Below are positions 35,369 to 44,468 of a stretch of DNA of 64,000 nucleotides, in pieces (position 1 is the stretch's first letter; every line of letters starts with the position of its first letter). The DNA lies in NCBI RefSeq assembly GCF_018619335.1, contig NZ_JAHHDX010000045.1, positions 27,884-91,883 on the forward strand, in the 5' to 3' direction. The position numbers were made by a program, and so were the translations under genes. Source of the DNA: Alteromonas sp. ALT199 (GTDB lineage Bacteria; Pseudomonadota; Gammaproteobacteria; Enterobacterales; Alteromonadaceae). The notes below the pieces were generated by a model. That model was given only the letters and a program-made list of their open reading frames with translations. It was not told the DNA's origin and did no database searches.

Positions 35369-36511
35369 TTACGCGACGTGGGTCAATGTTTGTGGGGATT
35401 TAGCATTCGCCGAGCAAGGTAATGACACGCTAAAGCAAGTGCCCCCCTCGGGAACGTCAATCACATTAAGTACACCACTATGCGCACTGACCACCGACTT
35501 CACTACAGCAAGACCTAAGCCGGTACCGTGAGTTTTAGTTGTGAAAAAGGGTTCAAAGATTTTGTTTTTTAAACCATCTGGAACACCGGGGCCTTTATCG
35601 ATAATCGATACATGTAAACGGTGCTCACTTATCGAAGCCTTTACATGTACACACTCACCTTTTGGGGTAACTTGACTTGCATTGTGGATGAGATTTAGCA
35701 CCGCTCCTTGAAGAGCAGTAAGATTACCTGTAATCGATGCGTTTTGCTCAAACCCGGTAAACGTTAGTGTTTGCTGCGCTTGAGCTGCCATGCTTTGCGC
35801 ATTGCCCTCAATGGCCGCAAACAATTCAGCAAGGCTAATTTTGCTGACCACCTGCTCTTCGCCAGACTTAGCAAAAAGCAGCATATCGTTAACCTGGCTT
35901 TCTAGCTCTTTAAGCCTGTCTGTTAGTTTATTGGCAAACTGTGTTTGTGCTTCTTCCCCTAACCCTTTACGCGTTAAATTCGACGCATAAAGCATAGCTG
36001 CAGAAAGGGGGGTTCTTATTTGATGGGCAAGTGATGCAACCATTTTTCCAAGGGAAGACAAACGCTGCATGTGACTTACCCGTGCTTGTAGTTGACGGGT
36101 TTCAGTTAAGTCGGTGATAACAATTAACTGACCTGGCTCATTTTCTAATGGAGTAATAGAAAGCTTCACTCGTCTACCGTCAACGAGCGACACTTCGTGA
36201 CCATCATCAGCGCGAGGCTTGAACGAGCGGGTAATAATACTGCGCCAAACTTCCTCTTCAAGCGGTTCGCCTAACAGCGCTTTTGCTTGATCGTTCGCTT
36301 GACGAACAATACCCTTACCATCAATAACGATAACGCCTGCTGGCATTACTTGAAGTAAGTGCTCGAGTCTACTCGCCTGCAACCGCAATGACGCGATATC
36401 GTCACTACACGAGGCATGATATTCATTGTGAGATACCGCATTATCAATGCCATCTGCGGCATAATCTGATGCTGTGTACTCAGTAGAATGTGAAATGCTG
36501 TCAAAAGCCAT
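35369..36511 (-). CDS. flrB: FlrB (FleS), flagellar sensor histidine kinase
   Basis: A 380-residue cytoplasmic kinase with no transmembrane helix: PAS-like domain (about residues 45-135), HisKA with His163 in SLAHQIRTPLSAAM, and a HATPase domain (GPGVPDG; HGTGLGLAVVKS). It phosphorylates FlrC in the flagellar cascade. It is preceded by a strong sigma54-type promoter, as expected for a gene activated by FlrA. Confidence 0.95.
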   Translation of the reverse strand: MAFDSISHSTEYTASDYAADGIDNAVSHNEYHASCSDDIASLRLQASRLEHLLQVMPAGVIVIDGKGIVRQANDQAKALLGEPLEEEVWRSIITRSFKPRADDGHEVSLVDGRRVKLSITPLENEPGQLIVITDLTETRQLQARVSHMQRLSSLGKMVASLAHQIRTPLSAAMLYASNLTRKGLGEEAQTQFANKLTDRLKELESQVNDMLLFAKSGEEQVVSKISLAELFAAIEGNAQSMAAQAQQTLTFTGFEQNASITGNLTALQGAVLNLIHNASQVTPKGECVHVKASISEHRLHVSIIDKGPGVPDGLKNKIFEPFFTTKTHGTGLGLAVVKSVVSAHSGVLNVIDVPEGGTCFSVSLPCSANAKSPQTLTHVA

Positions 36512-36559
36512 ATTGTCCTCGTCAAATTGCAGACGCTATTAAACTATGACTTAGATAAA

Positions 36560-36574
36560 GCAGAAGATGTGCCA
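36560..36574 (-). promoter_or_regulatory. sigma54 promoter of flrBC
   Basis: On the minus strand TGGCACATCTTCTGC has a perfect TGGCAC -24 element, exact GG-N10-GC spacing and CTGC at -12. It is about 50 bases upstream of flrB. This fits FlrA-dependent transcription of flrBC; the FlrA supply is questionable given the frameshift in flrA. Confidence 0.8.
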
Positions 36575-36647
36575 ATTCATCATTGGTTTATTTATCAATA
36601 AGATAGGAAGTATTCAAGAAAGAAAACGCAACGTCAATTACCTGACA

Positions 36648-38113
36648 TTACGCTTCTTCAGTACGCTGAATATCGTATTTCCGCATTTTTTCAACAAGCG
36701 TGGTTCTGCGCATACCAAGTTTGTCTGCGGCACGGGCTACCACCCACTCTTGGTTATCTAGAGCTTGGCGAATTAAATTTACTTCAAGCTCAGACAGGTA
36801 TTCTTTTAAGTTAACCCCTTCAGCGGGTAACGAAGAAGAAACCATACCGTTTAGGCCATCATGACTTTGTGCACTTGTGTCCTCATCAGGCTCTAGTGCT
36901 GCGGCTTCAGCAAATAGTTCGTTAAATGCTTCGCGCTCAAGAATTTCTTCCGGGTAGTCTGGTTCGTAAGCTTGTACATCGCCGTACTGATACTTTTCTG
37001 GCAAATCAGCAATATCAACAATCTGACCAGGATAAAGAATAGTTAATCGCTCAACTAAATTTGAAAGCTCGCGGACGTTCCCCGCCCACTCATGTTCCAT
37101 TAGCGAGGCTATAGCTTGCTCAGTAAAGCGCACAGCTTCTACACCATCCCCTTGAATTCGACTATTCAATTCTTGAAGAAGTAAGGGAATATCGTCTTTT
37201 CTTTGTCTAAGCGCAGGGCTGTCAATGGGGAATACGTTAAGTCGGTAGTACAAGTCTTCACGAAACTTGTCTTCGCTGATCATGGTTTCCAAGTTGCGGT
37301 GTGTTGCAGCAATAATGCGTACATTGCATTGGAGGGGTTTGTTTCCACCTACGCGTTCGAAGGTGCGCTCTTGTAACACGCGCAATAACTTCACCTGCAT
37401 TTGAAGCGGCATATCACCGATTTCATCAAGAAATAATGTGCCACCTTCGGCTAACTCAAAACGTCCTTTTCTAGCACTAATAGCGCCGGTGAAAGCGCCT
37501 TTCTCGTGACCGAATAACTCGCTTTCTAGCAGCTCGCCAGGAATTGCACCGCAGTTTACCGGAATGAATGGACCGTCTTTGCGCTCAGATAAGAAGTGAA
37601 CATTACGCGCTACCACTTCTTTACCCGTTCCAGACCACCTAAAATTAACACGGTGGCATCGGTAGGCGCGACTTGCTCAACTAAGCGCCGCACAATTTGA
37701 ATCTGCTCACTTTTACCAATGAGACTTCTGAATAATCGGGTTTTTGTCCCTGAAGCACGAGATAAGCCGGGTTTGCGTCTTGAATACTCTTGGCAACGAT
37801 GTATAGCCTGCGTTAGGACAGGATAAGTTAATGGTGTTGCAATAACACTAACAAGGTTACAACTTGCAGACGCCTGCGTATTACTTTCAACTAACGCGAC
37901 AAACGGTATATGCGGAAATTTTTCTACCAGATTACTTACAGCAGTAGGCGAGCGGTGCTCGATAAGCACGGCGTCTGCACCACTTTCATGGAGGTATCGC
38001 TCGCAATCACTGAAGCCTCGTGACTGACACGACTCTCCCATGAAGGTAACGATAGTTTCCAAGTTTTGAATAAGTTCCTGATTATCACTAATCAGCAAAA
38101 TGTTCTTCATCAA
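36648..38113 (-). pseudogene. flrA: FlrA (FleQ), flagellar master activator, frameshifted
   Basis: If intact this would be a 488-residue sigma54-dependent activator: an N-terminal receiver-like domain without a clear phosphorylation site, an AAA+ domain with GAFTGA, and a Fis-type HTH ([18 protein letters not shown]). The reading frame breaks at about 37635/37636, inside Walker A: after ATVLILG the expected GESGTGKE is disrupted and a stop follows at once. Adding one base restores an open frame of 489 codons that continues VVARNVHF. As written, the N-terminal 167 residues are made and ATP binding is lost. FlrA normally switches on flrBC, fliA and export genes. Confidence 0.92.
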
Positions 38114-38212
38114 TTCCCCGAGAACGCTTTGTTATTATTTACAGTTTAGCGCATTTCTAAATTGTAACGACAAAAGATCGGAGCGCAACCGCTGTTTTGG
38201 GAAATATACCAA

Positions 38213-38236
38213 TAAAAAAAGCAGGTTACCCTGCTT
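38213..38236 (-). terminator. Rho-independent terminator after the divergent flagellin gene
   Basis: On the minus strand a seven-pair stem AAGCAGG / CCTGCTT with a GTAA loop is followed by TTTTTTATT. It lies about 40 bases after the flagellin stop, so that gene is transcribed alone and insulated from flrA. Confidence 0.92.
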
Positions 38237-38273
38237 CTTTCGATTAAATTTAGCCAAACCTATGTAACATAGT

Positions 38274-39068
38274 CTAGCTCAATAATGACAAAACTTGGCT
38301 TTGCTGCTGGTTCGCTTGCGCTTGAACAGTGAGGGCTGCTTGCCCTAATACATCGTTCGAAGCCTGTTGCGAAGTGGCTTGCGCAAAATCTAAATCTTGA
38401 ATACGGCTTCGCGCTTCAGCGGTATTTACATTAGCTTGAGTAAGTGTGCGCGCTGCACTTTCAAAGCGATTTTGCGTGGCGCCTAAATCGCCCCGCGCAC
38501 TGCCGAGCGTTTCAATTGCCGCATCAGTTGCACCCAGCGCATCTTCAATACTAGTTCCTGACGTAATATCGATAGATAAAACATCATTCAGCTGTGCACC
38601 AATGTCTTGTGTATTAACGCTAATTGATTGACCTGCACTAGAGCCTGACTGAAATTCGAGTGAACCATTTTCAGATAATAAAGGCTTTCCGGCAAAGTTA
38701 GTTTGCTCGATGGTTTGCGAAATATTTTCTTGTAACTGGGTTATTTCAGATTGGATAGCTTTGCGATCGCCACTGCTTAAAACACCACTACCCGATTGCA
38801 AGGTCAATTCGCGAATGCGATTTACATCGTCATTAATACTGCCTAAACCACCTTCCGCAACCTGCGCCAAAGAAATACCGTCGTAGACGTTGTTGAGTGA
38901 TTGACGACTACCTTCAACTTCAGACGTTAATCGGTCGATGATTTGCTGGGCCGCAGCGCCATCAGTTGCATCGTTAATTTTCTTGCCACTGGCAAGCTTC
39001 TCCATCAAGGATTCTTGCTTCTCCTGCACTTGGCTAAGAAGTGAGGACGTTGAACTATTAACTTGCAT
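38274..39068 (-). CDS. Divergent flagellin
   Basis: A 264-residue protein with recognisable D0/D1 flagellin regions: N-terminal MEKLASGKKINDATDGAAA and the C-terminal pattern RSRIQDLDFAQATSQQASND. The extreme N-terminus (MQVNSSTSSLLSQVQ) lacks the usual INTN-x-SLNAQR start seen in the second flagellin of this window. The middle region is short. It could be a minor filament subunit, a hook-filament-proximal flagellin or a specialised one. It has its own terminator and stands alone between flrA and the glycan island. I found no convincing sigma28 or sigma54 promoter upstream. Confidence 0.85.
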   Translation of the reverse strand: MQVNSSTSSLLSQVQEKQESLMEKLASGKKINDATDGAAAQQIIDRLTSEVEGSRQSLNNVYDGISLAQVAEGGLGSINDDVNRIRELTLQSGSGVLSSGDRKAIQSEITQLQENISQTIEQTNFAGKPLLSENGSLEFQSGSSAGQSISVNTQDIGAQLNDVLSIDITSGTSIEDALGATDAAIETLGSARGDLGATQNRFESAARTLTQANVNTAEARSRIQDLDFAQATSQQASNDVLGQAALTVQAQANQQQSQVLSLLS

Positions 39069-39193
39069 GATGCTTTCCTAAAGTATGTAACCTCTTAAGT
39101 TTAGCAGAAAGCTGAGCAAAATGTAGTCAGCCATTTGTATGATAGTCGATACTTTTACAAACAAATCTATACGCTCATGGAATAGTTTGACTT

Positions 39194-39201
39194 GCCGATA
39201 A
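39194..39201 (+). promoter_or_regulatory. Possible sigma28-type -10 element before tagD/pseF
   Basis: GCCGATAA matches the FliA -10 consensus at 8 of 8 positions, 42 bases before the tagD start. The expected -35 position (39175-39182) reads TCATGGAA, a poor match, so this is only a candidate. A sigma70-like pair, TTGACT (39187-39192) and TACAAT (39212-39217) with a long 19-base spacer, overlaps it and is an alternative. Confidence 0.35.
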
Positions 39202-39242
39202 GTTATAGGTGTACAATTTATTTATTTTCAGAGATTAATTCT

Positions 39243-39698
39243 ATGACTACTGTGGTGACGTACGGCACCTTTGACCTTTTCCATATAGGCCATGTGAGGC
39301 TTTTAAAGCGATTGCACAGCTTAGGCGATAGGCTAGTGGTTGGTTTGTCCTCTGATGAATTCAACACGGTGAAAGGTAAAAACGTTGTCATTCCTTATGA
39401 AGACAGAAAGGAAATTTTGCTTTCCTGCCGATATGTCAATGACGTTTTTCAAGAAAACTGTTGGGAACAAAAACGAGAAGACCTAAAGCGAGAAAGCGCT
39501 GACATATTCGCGATGGGTGATGATTGGATTGGCAAGTTCGACGATTTACAAGATCTCGTTAAAGTTGTCTATTTACCTCGCACACAAGATGTCTCTACTA
39601 CTGAACTTAAAACCGTTATCAGCGAAATTCAAAATGAAAAAATTCGCGAAGTGCAGAGTTTAACTGAGCACTTAAATGCGTTGATGCAAAAACTCTAA
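39243..39698 (+). CDS. tagD: TagD-like cytidylyltransferase (probably CDP-glycerol)
   Basis: A 151-residue nucleotidyltransferase with the HxGH motif (FDLFHIGHVRLL) and the C-terminal signature RTQDVSTTELK, close to the RTxGISTT of glycerol-3-phosphate cytidylyltransferases. It would make CDP-glycerol from CTP and glycerol-3-phosphate; a related CDP-alcohol is also possible. The start at 39243 (MTTVVTYGTFD) is chosen because the family begins there. It is first in the plus-strand glycan island and probably supplies the LicD-like transferase three genes downstream of pseF. Confidence 0.8.
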   Translation: MTTVVTYGTFDLFHIGHVRLLKRLHSLGDRLVVGLSSDEFNTVKGKNVVIPYEDRKEILLSCRYVNDVFQENCWEQKREDLKRESADIFAMGDDWIGKFDDLQDLVKVVYLPRTQDVSTTELKTVISEIQNEKIREVQSLTEHLNALMQKL

Positions 39699-39744
39699 CC
39701 TTGGTGCTCCTGATTTGTGCAAGCTATTTTAAGCGGAATAAAAA

Positions 39745-40449
39745 ATGAACGTAGCCATAATACCCGCTAGAGGCGGTAGCAAACGCATTCCTAAGAAAAA
39801 TATAAAACCGTTTTGCGGAAAACCTATGGTTGCTCACGCAATAGAAAATGCGTTGGCAAGCCCTTATATAGACAGGGTAGTGGTTTCAACAGATGATGAA
39901 TCTATTGCAAACGTAGCAAGATATTATGGTGCTGAAGTGCCATTCATGAGACCTGCAGAATTGGCAGATGATTACACAGGCACTAGTCCGGTGGTTCGCC
40001 ATGCACTGAGTACTTTGTTAGAAAAAGGCTGGGATATAAATTATTGCGCCTGTGTTTATGCAACATCGCCTCTTCTGGCCACATCATTAATAAATTCTTG
40101 CTATGAAATGCTAATGGATGCTGACAATACAGACTACGTATTTACAGCGGCAAGATTCTCATTTCCAATTCAACGAGCGATATTACAAACCGAAAATGGC
40201 GGCGTAAAACCTTTTGACGAGTTCGGCATTACTCAGCGTTCACAGGATTTACCACCAGCCTATCATGATGCAGGACAGTTGTATTGGGGCCATCACAAAA
40301 CCTGGCTTGATACTAGCAAACGTATTTTCGGTGCAAACTCTAAAATGGTAGTAATGCCAGACCACTTAGTGCAAGACATTGATACACCTGAAGATTGGGT
40401 TAGAGCTGAACTGCTTTACAAGCTTTTACAGAGCGAAAACGTAAAGTGA
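39745..40449 (+). CDS. pseF: PseF, pseudaminic acid cytidylyltransferase
   Basis: A 234-residue CMP-sugar synthetase: IIPARGGSKRIPKKNIKPF nucleotide-binding signature, VVSTDDESIANVA, and YHDAGQLYWG near the C-terminus. It couples CTP to pseudaminic acid to give CMP-Pse, the donor for flagellin modification. Its position directly before pseG and pseI separates it from the related NeuA enzymes. The end overlaps the pseG start (GTGA). Confidence 0.93.
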   Translation: MNVAIIPARGGSKRIPKKNIKPFCGKPMVAHAIENALASPYIDRVVVSTDDESIANVARYYGAEVPFMRPAELADDYTGTSPVVRHALSTLLEKGWDINYCACVYATSPLLATSLINSCYEMLMDADNTDYVFTAARFSFPIQRAILQTENGGVKPFDEFGITQRSQDLPPAYHDAGQLYWGHHKTWLDTSKRIFGANSKMVVMPDHLVQDIDTPEDWVRAELLYKLLQSENVK

Positions 40450-41528
40450 GGATTGTTTTTAGGGTCGATGGCACGGCACAAATAGGACTGGGCCACGTTA
40501 TGCGTTGCTTAACCTTGGCCACACAATTACTTCCCATACATAACGTGACATTTCTGTCTTGCGCGCTGCCTTTAACTCTTAAACAGCAGATACAGCGTGC
40601 TGGAATTGTAACTTTGACCACTCCATCATTTTATGAAGGCGAACAGGAAGGTAATGCTTCGGTGGTCTTAAATGAAGCAGAACAAGCCTCTCATGCAGCT
40701 CACTGTATAGCGCTTCTTGATGATATAAACGATTTCCCTATCGACATGCTTATAGTCGACCACTATCAGCTATCAGCTTCGTTTAGTAAAGTAATGCGCA
40801 GTCGCTGCAAACATATTATTGTCATTGACGATTTAGCAGACCGCCAGCACGACTGTGACGTGATTTTAGACCAAAACCTCTTTGAGGACTTTGAATTCCG
40901 ATACGATCAGCTTGTCCCTCCTCATTGCCAAAAACTCTTAGGGCCCGAGTTCGCTATTTTAAGAAATGAGTTTTACCGTCCATCATCAGTGCCCAGAAAT
41001 GACAATCATATTCTAGTTTGCTTTGGCGGCAGCGATCCTTTGAATTTAACTGAGCGCGTCGTTGATGTTTTGATTGAATTAAAGTCTTTAGCTTTTTCAG
41101 CCGATATTGTTGTCGGAGCGGCTTATTCTTGCGTCAATGCACTTGCAGCAAAAGTCAATTGCCTACCGAACGCGAAGCTTCACGTCGCTTGCGGTTACAT
41201 ATCCGAGCTTATGAAAGCCGCCAATACAATGATTGGCGCCGGAGGCTCGATGCACTGGGAGCGCGCAGCATCAGGGGTAGCGGGCATAATTATTACATTG
41301 GCTGACAATCAAGTTGAAACGACGCGGTGCCTGCACGAACGGCATTGCTGTTTGTGGCTAGGAGCATGTGAAGAGGCCACTAGCGAAGATATTAGCAAGG
41401 CCGTTGAATTTGCGATAAATTCGCCGCAAGAAATGCGTAAAATAGCAAACAACGCGGTATCTTTGGTGCGCGCAAACAAAAATCCATCTTTTGTAATGGA
41501 TACTATATTGAACATTGTTACGAGGTAG
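40446..41528 (+). CDS. pseG: PseG, UDP-sugar hydrolase of pseudaminic acid synthesis
   Basis: A 360-residue GT-B-like hydrolase with the opening VFRVDGTAQIGLGHVMRC, characteristic of PseG. The ICFGGSDP-like loop (LVCFGGSDPLNLT) and MIGAGGSMHWERAASG carry the UDP-binding positions. It removes UDP from the 2,4-diacetamido-altrose intermediate before condensation with PEP. It begins with GTG overlapping the pseF stop and lies 2 bases before pseI. It lacks a fused PseH domain. Confidence 0.92.
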   Translation: MRIVFRVDGTAQIGLGHVMRCLTLATQLLPIHNVTFLSCALPLTLKQQIQRAGIVTLTTPSFYEGEQEGNASVVLNEAEQASHAAHCIALLDDINDFPIDMLIVDHYQLSASFSKVMRSRCKHIIVIDDLADRQHDCDVILDQNLFEDFEFRYDQLVPPHCQKLLGPEFAILRNEFYRPSSVPRNDNHILVCFGGSDPLNLTERVVDVLIELKSLAFSADIVVGAAYSCVNALAAKVNCLPNAKLHVACGYISELMKAANTMIGAGGSMHWERAASGVAGIIITLADNQVETTRCLHERHCCLWLGACEEATSEDISKAVEFAINSPQEMRKIANNAVSLVRANKNPSFVMDTILNIVTR

Positions 41529-41530
41529 TC

Positions 41531-42580
41531 ATGAAACCAATCACAATCGGTGATATTCAAATTGGTCCGGGTCTCGCTCCCTTTATCATCGCAGAAATGT
41601 CTGGAAATCATGGACAATCACTAGAAAAAGCCTACCGACTCATTGATGCAGCTGCAGAAGCTGGCGCACATGCCATAAAATTGCAAACCTACACGCCAGA
41701 CACGATCACTTTGGATTGTCACGAAGGCGAATTTTTTATTGAAGACCCAAATAGTCTTTGGAAAGGAAACTCTTTGTATAACCTCTACAAAGAGGCGATG
41801 ACGCCTTGGGAATGGCACAAGGAGCTATTCGACTATGCCAAAGAGAAAGGCCTATTGGCATTTAGCACGCCCTTCGATTTAACCGCTGTCGACTTCCTAG
41901 AAACATTGAATCCTCCTTGTTACAAGGTAGCGTCTTTTGAAAATACTGACCACGCTATCCTAGCGGCTGTAGCGAAGACAGGGAAACCCGTTATTGTCTC
42001 TACAGGCATGGCTAGCCAAGCAGAAATAGCCGAGTCTGTTGAAGTACTCCGTTCCAATGGGTGTGATGACATCATATTACTCAAGTGCACCAGTAATTAC
42101 CCAGCAAACCCTGTAGACGCCAACTTAAAGACAATCCCTCATTTGAGCGAACTTTTCGACTGTCACGTTGGACTTTCCGACCATACACCGGGAGTGGGGG
42201 TAGCTGTCGCTGCGGTGGCACTTGGCGCAACAGTAATTGAAAAGCATTTTGTTTTAGATAGAAGCGGTGGAGAGGTTGACGCAGAATTTTCTCTTGAACC
42301 CCATGAAATTAAGCTGCTTGTTGAGGAAACGGCGCGGGCAGCGGTAGCAATTGGCAAGGTGAGTTATGGCGCCACCGAGCGAGAAAAGGCCTCGTTGGTA
42401 CACCGACGCTCTTTATACATTGCCAAAGATATGAAAGCCGGCGATACATTAAATGCCGAGAATTTACGCTCTGTTCGTCCAGGACTTGGACTGCCTCCCA
42501 AATACCTTCCCCTTTTGCTTGGAAAACAAATCAAGTTCGACGCACCAAAAGGTACCCCTATGAGTTGGGAGCTATTGTGA
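41531..42580 (+). CDS. pseI: PseI, pseudaminic acid synthase
   Basis: A 349-residue NeuB-family enzyme: an N-terminal TIM barrel (AEMSGNHGQSLEKAYRLIDAA; ALKLQTYTPDTI-type AIKLQTYTPDTI) and a C-terminal antifreeze-like SAF domain (RSLYIAKDMKAGDTL). It condenses the PseG product with phosphoenolpyruvate to give pseudaminic acid. It follows pseG directly and is followed after one base by the LicD-like gene. Confidence 0.94.
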   Translation: MKPITIGDIQIGPGLAPFIIAEMSGNHGQSLEKAYRLIDAAAEAGAHAIKLQTYTPDTITLDCHEGEFFIEDPNSLWKGNSLYNLYKEAMTPWEWHKELFDYAKEKGLLAFSTPFDLTAVDFLETLNPPCYKVASFENTDHAILAAVAKTGKPVIVSTGMASQAEIAESVEVLRSNGCDDIILLKCTSNYPANPVDANLKTIPHLSELFDCHVGLSDHTPGVGVAVAAVALGATVIEKHFVLDRSGGEVDAEFSLEPHEIKLLVEETARAAVAIGKVSYGATEREKASLVHRRSLYIAKDMKAGDTLNAENLRSVRPGLGLPPKYLPLLLGKQIKFDAPKGTPMSWELL

Positions 42581-42581
42581 G

Positions 42582-43490
42582 ATGAGAGCCATTCTGTTCG
42601 GTGCAAGTAAGGCCGGAGAAAACTACGTTTCTAATCACCCAGATATAGAAGTCGTGGCATTCACGGATAACGATAGTGCGAAACACGGAACTCGTTTTAT
42701 GGGTTATCCCATCATTGCACCCGCAGATATCAATACTCACGATGTCGACAGGATAATTATCACCAGTCAGTGGGTTGATCAAATCTATTCCCAACTTACC
42801 GAAGAAATGGGTATTGATGAGTCGAATATCATTGTACCGAGTAAGCAGTCGGTAAAAGCTGCCCTGCCTTTCGAAGACCATGAAACGCTAGCCTTTGCCC
42901 AGTCCGTAATGCGTACGCTAAATCAATACTTCGTTTCCCATAATATTTCAGCATGTCTAGATTCTGGAACTTTGTTAGGTGCTGTGAGAAATAAAGGGCT
43001 CATTCCTTGGGATGACGATATAGATTTAGCTGTAGATAAAGACAATTATGAACGGTTACAGGCTTTGCTACCTGAGCTTTATGAATTATTAAACACAGAT
43101 TATGACGTAAAGTGGAATATCGTCATCATCACGGTCAACAACATAGACTGTTGCATCAACCTAGAGTTTAGTAATTCATCAAACACCCAATTAGTCCCTT
43201 TTGAAATAAGCATTCAGCGTAGAGAGTCGATAAATGGTTTATCTGAACTCTTGTCCTCGGGCGGGCTGTTTTTTGCTCCTGCTAAACATTTCGACAGCTA
43301 CGAGCCAATCTCGTTTTTAGGTGAAACCTTTCTTGCCCCATTCGATGCAGAAGGCTTTCTCACATTTATGTACGGACATTGGCAAACGCCCAAAAAGACG
43401 ACACAAATTACGGAATACGAAAATAGAAGAGCATCGATGTCAGCACCTAGAACAGGTATAAGCGTGCAAAAACGCACGCTTTCTCAATAA
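42582..43490 (+). CDS. LicD/fukutin-like transferase with N-terminal Rossmann-like module
   Basis: A 302-residue protein in two parts. Residues 1-90 resemble a small nucleotide-binding fold (ILFGASKAGENYVSN; DNDSAKHGTRFMGYPII). From about residue 105 a LicD-type nucleotidyltransferase fold follows with the catalytic-type segment LDSGTLLGAVRNKGLIPW and DDDID at 144-148. LicD relatives transfer phosphocholine, and the eukaryotic relatives fukutin and FKRP transfer glycerol- or ribitol-phosphate from CDP donors. With tagD in the same operon a glycerol-phosphate transferase is plausible; this is inference. Confidence 0.75.
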   Translation: MRAILFGASKAGENYVSNHPDIEVVAFTDNDSAKHGTRFMGYPIIAPADINTHDVDRIIITSQWVDQIYSQLTEEMGIDESNIIVPSKQSVKAALPFEDHETLAFAQSVMRTLNQYFVSHNISACLDSGTLLGAVRNKGLIPWDDDIDLAVDKDNYERLQALLPELYELLNTDYDVKWNIVIITVNNIDCCINLEFSNSSNTQLVPFEISIQRRESINGLSELLSSGGLFFAPAKHFDSYEPISFLGETFLAPFDAEGFLTFMYGHWQTPKKTTQITEYENRRASMSAPRTGISVQKRTLSQ

Positions 43491-43517
43491 TCGTTTAAGC
43501 GAAGGTGTCAAATTAAC

Positions 43518-44468
43518 GTGAACGTATTACTTTCAAGTGCCAGCAATAAAGTTCCACTATTAAAAGCGCTTCAATGCGCAGTTAAGCGCATCGATAATAA
43601 AGGCATAGTTACGGCGGGAGATTTAAGTAGCCAAGTACTCACACGACATTTTTGCGATGTTTTTTGGCAAATGCCACCCACAACACAAGAAAACGCAGAT
43701 GAAATTATGGCCCAGCTCAAGCATGGAGGAATTACTCATGTTCTCCCAAGTAGAGACGGCGAGCTGCTTTTTTGGGCAAGGTTAAAAAACGACCTAAAAA
43801 GCGCTAACATTCACGTACTTACTTCTGATGAAAGTGCAATTGAGCTTTGTCTAGATAAATTAAGATTCGGCCAATGCAGTATTCCTTTTATCATCCCTTC
43901 ATTTGAAAGCATCGAAGAGGTGAAAACGGTTATTCAGGACACACAGCCATCGCATTATGTGGTCAAAGAGCGTTTTGGTGCGGGTAGTAAAGCGGTTGGT
44001 CTTAATCTAAACGAAAGCGACGCAGTGCAGCACGCCAAAAGACTGTCCTACCCTATATTTCAATTATTCAAAGCAGGTCAAGAAATTAGCGTAGACGCTT
44101 GGCTAACAAAGGATCATTTAGTTAAAGCGGCGGTGTGCCGTGTGCGAGACCTAGTTGTTAATGGTGAATCCCAAATTACTTATACTCTACCGAATTGTCC
44201 TTTTACAGCACAGGTGACACAGACACTCTCCAAACTAGCGTTGTCTGGCCCAGTTGTATTACAGGGCATCATAAATGATGGGGCACTGCACATCATAGAG
44301 TGTAATTCGCGATTTGGTGGCGCTTCAACTTTAGGTATCGAGGCGGGTGTTGATAGCCTTTATTGGAGCTTATGCGAGAGTATAGGCGAAGATATCGATT
44401 CGTTGCCCGTAGATCTCGCACCCCATAAAATAACGCAGATTAGAGCTGCTACCGACTATTACTTATGA
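43518..44468 (+). CDS. ATP-grasp family ligase-like protein
   Basis: A 316-residue protein with GTG start and a CarB-like ATP-grasp layout: a pre-ATP-grasp fold (MNVLLSSASNKVPLLKAL), an ATP-binding stretch (VVKERFGAGSKAVGLNL), and the metal-binding end HIIECNSRFGGASTL. Such enzymes form amide or related bonds via acyl-phosphate. The substrate is unknown. Its end overlaps the following HAD gene by 4 bases, so the two are probably one functional unit. A role in acylating the 4-amino group of the pseudaminic precursor, replacing PseH, is possible but unproven. Confidence 0.75.
   Translation: MNVLLSSASNKVPLLKALQCAVKRIDNKGIVTAGDLSSQVLTRHFCDVFWQMPPTTQENADEIMAQLKHGGITHVLPSRDGELLFWARLKNDLKSANIHVLTSDESAIELCLDKLRFGQCSIPFIIPSFESIEEVKTVIQDTQPSHYVVKERFGAGSKAVGLNLNESDAVQHAKRLSYPIFQLFKAGQEISVDAWLTKDHLVKAAVCRVRDLVVNGESQITYTLPNCPFTAQVTQTLSKLALSGPVVLQGIINDGALHIIECNSRFGGASTLGIEAGVDSLYWSLCESIGEDIDSLPVDLAPHKITQIRAATDYYL

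Noticed and set aside
39069..39193. sigma28 or sigma54 promoter for the divergent flagellin (minus strand)
   Set aside because: No combination gave both elements with correct spacing; TGGC and TTGC there are 13 bases apart.
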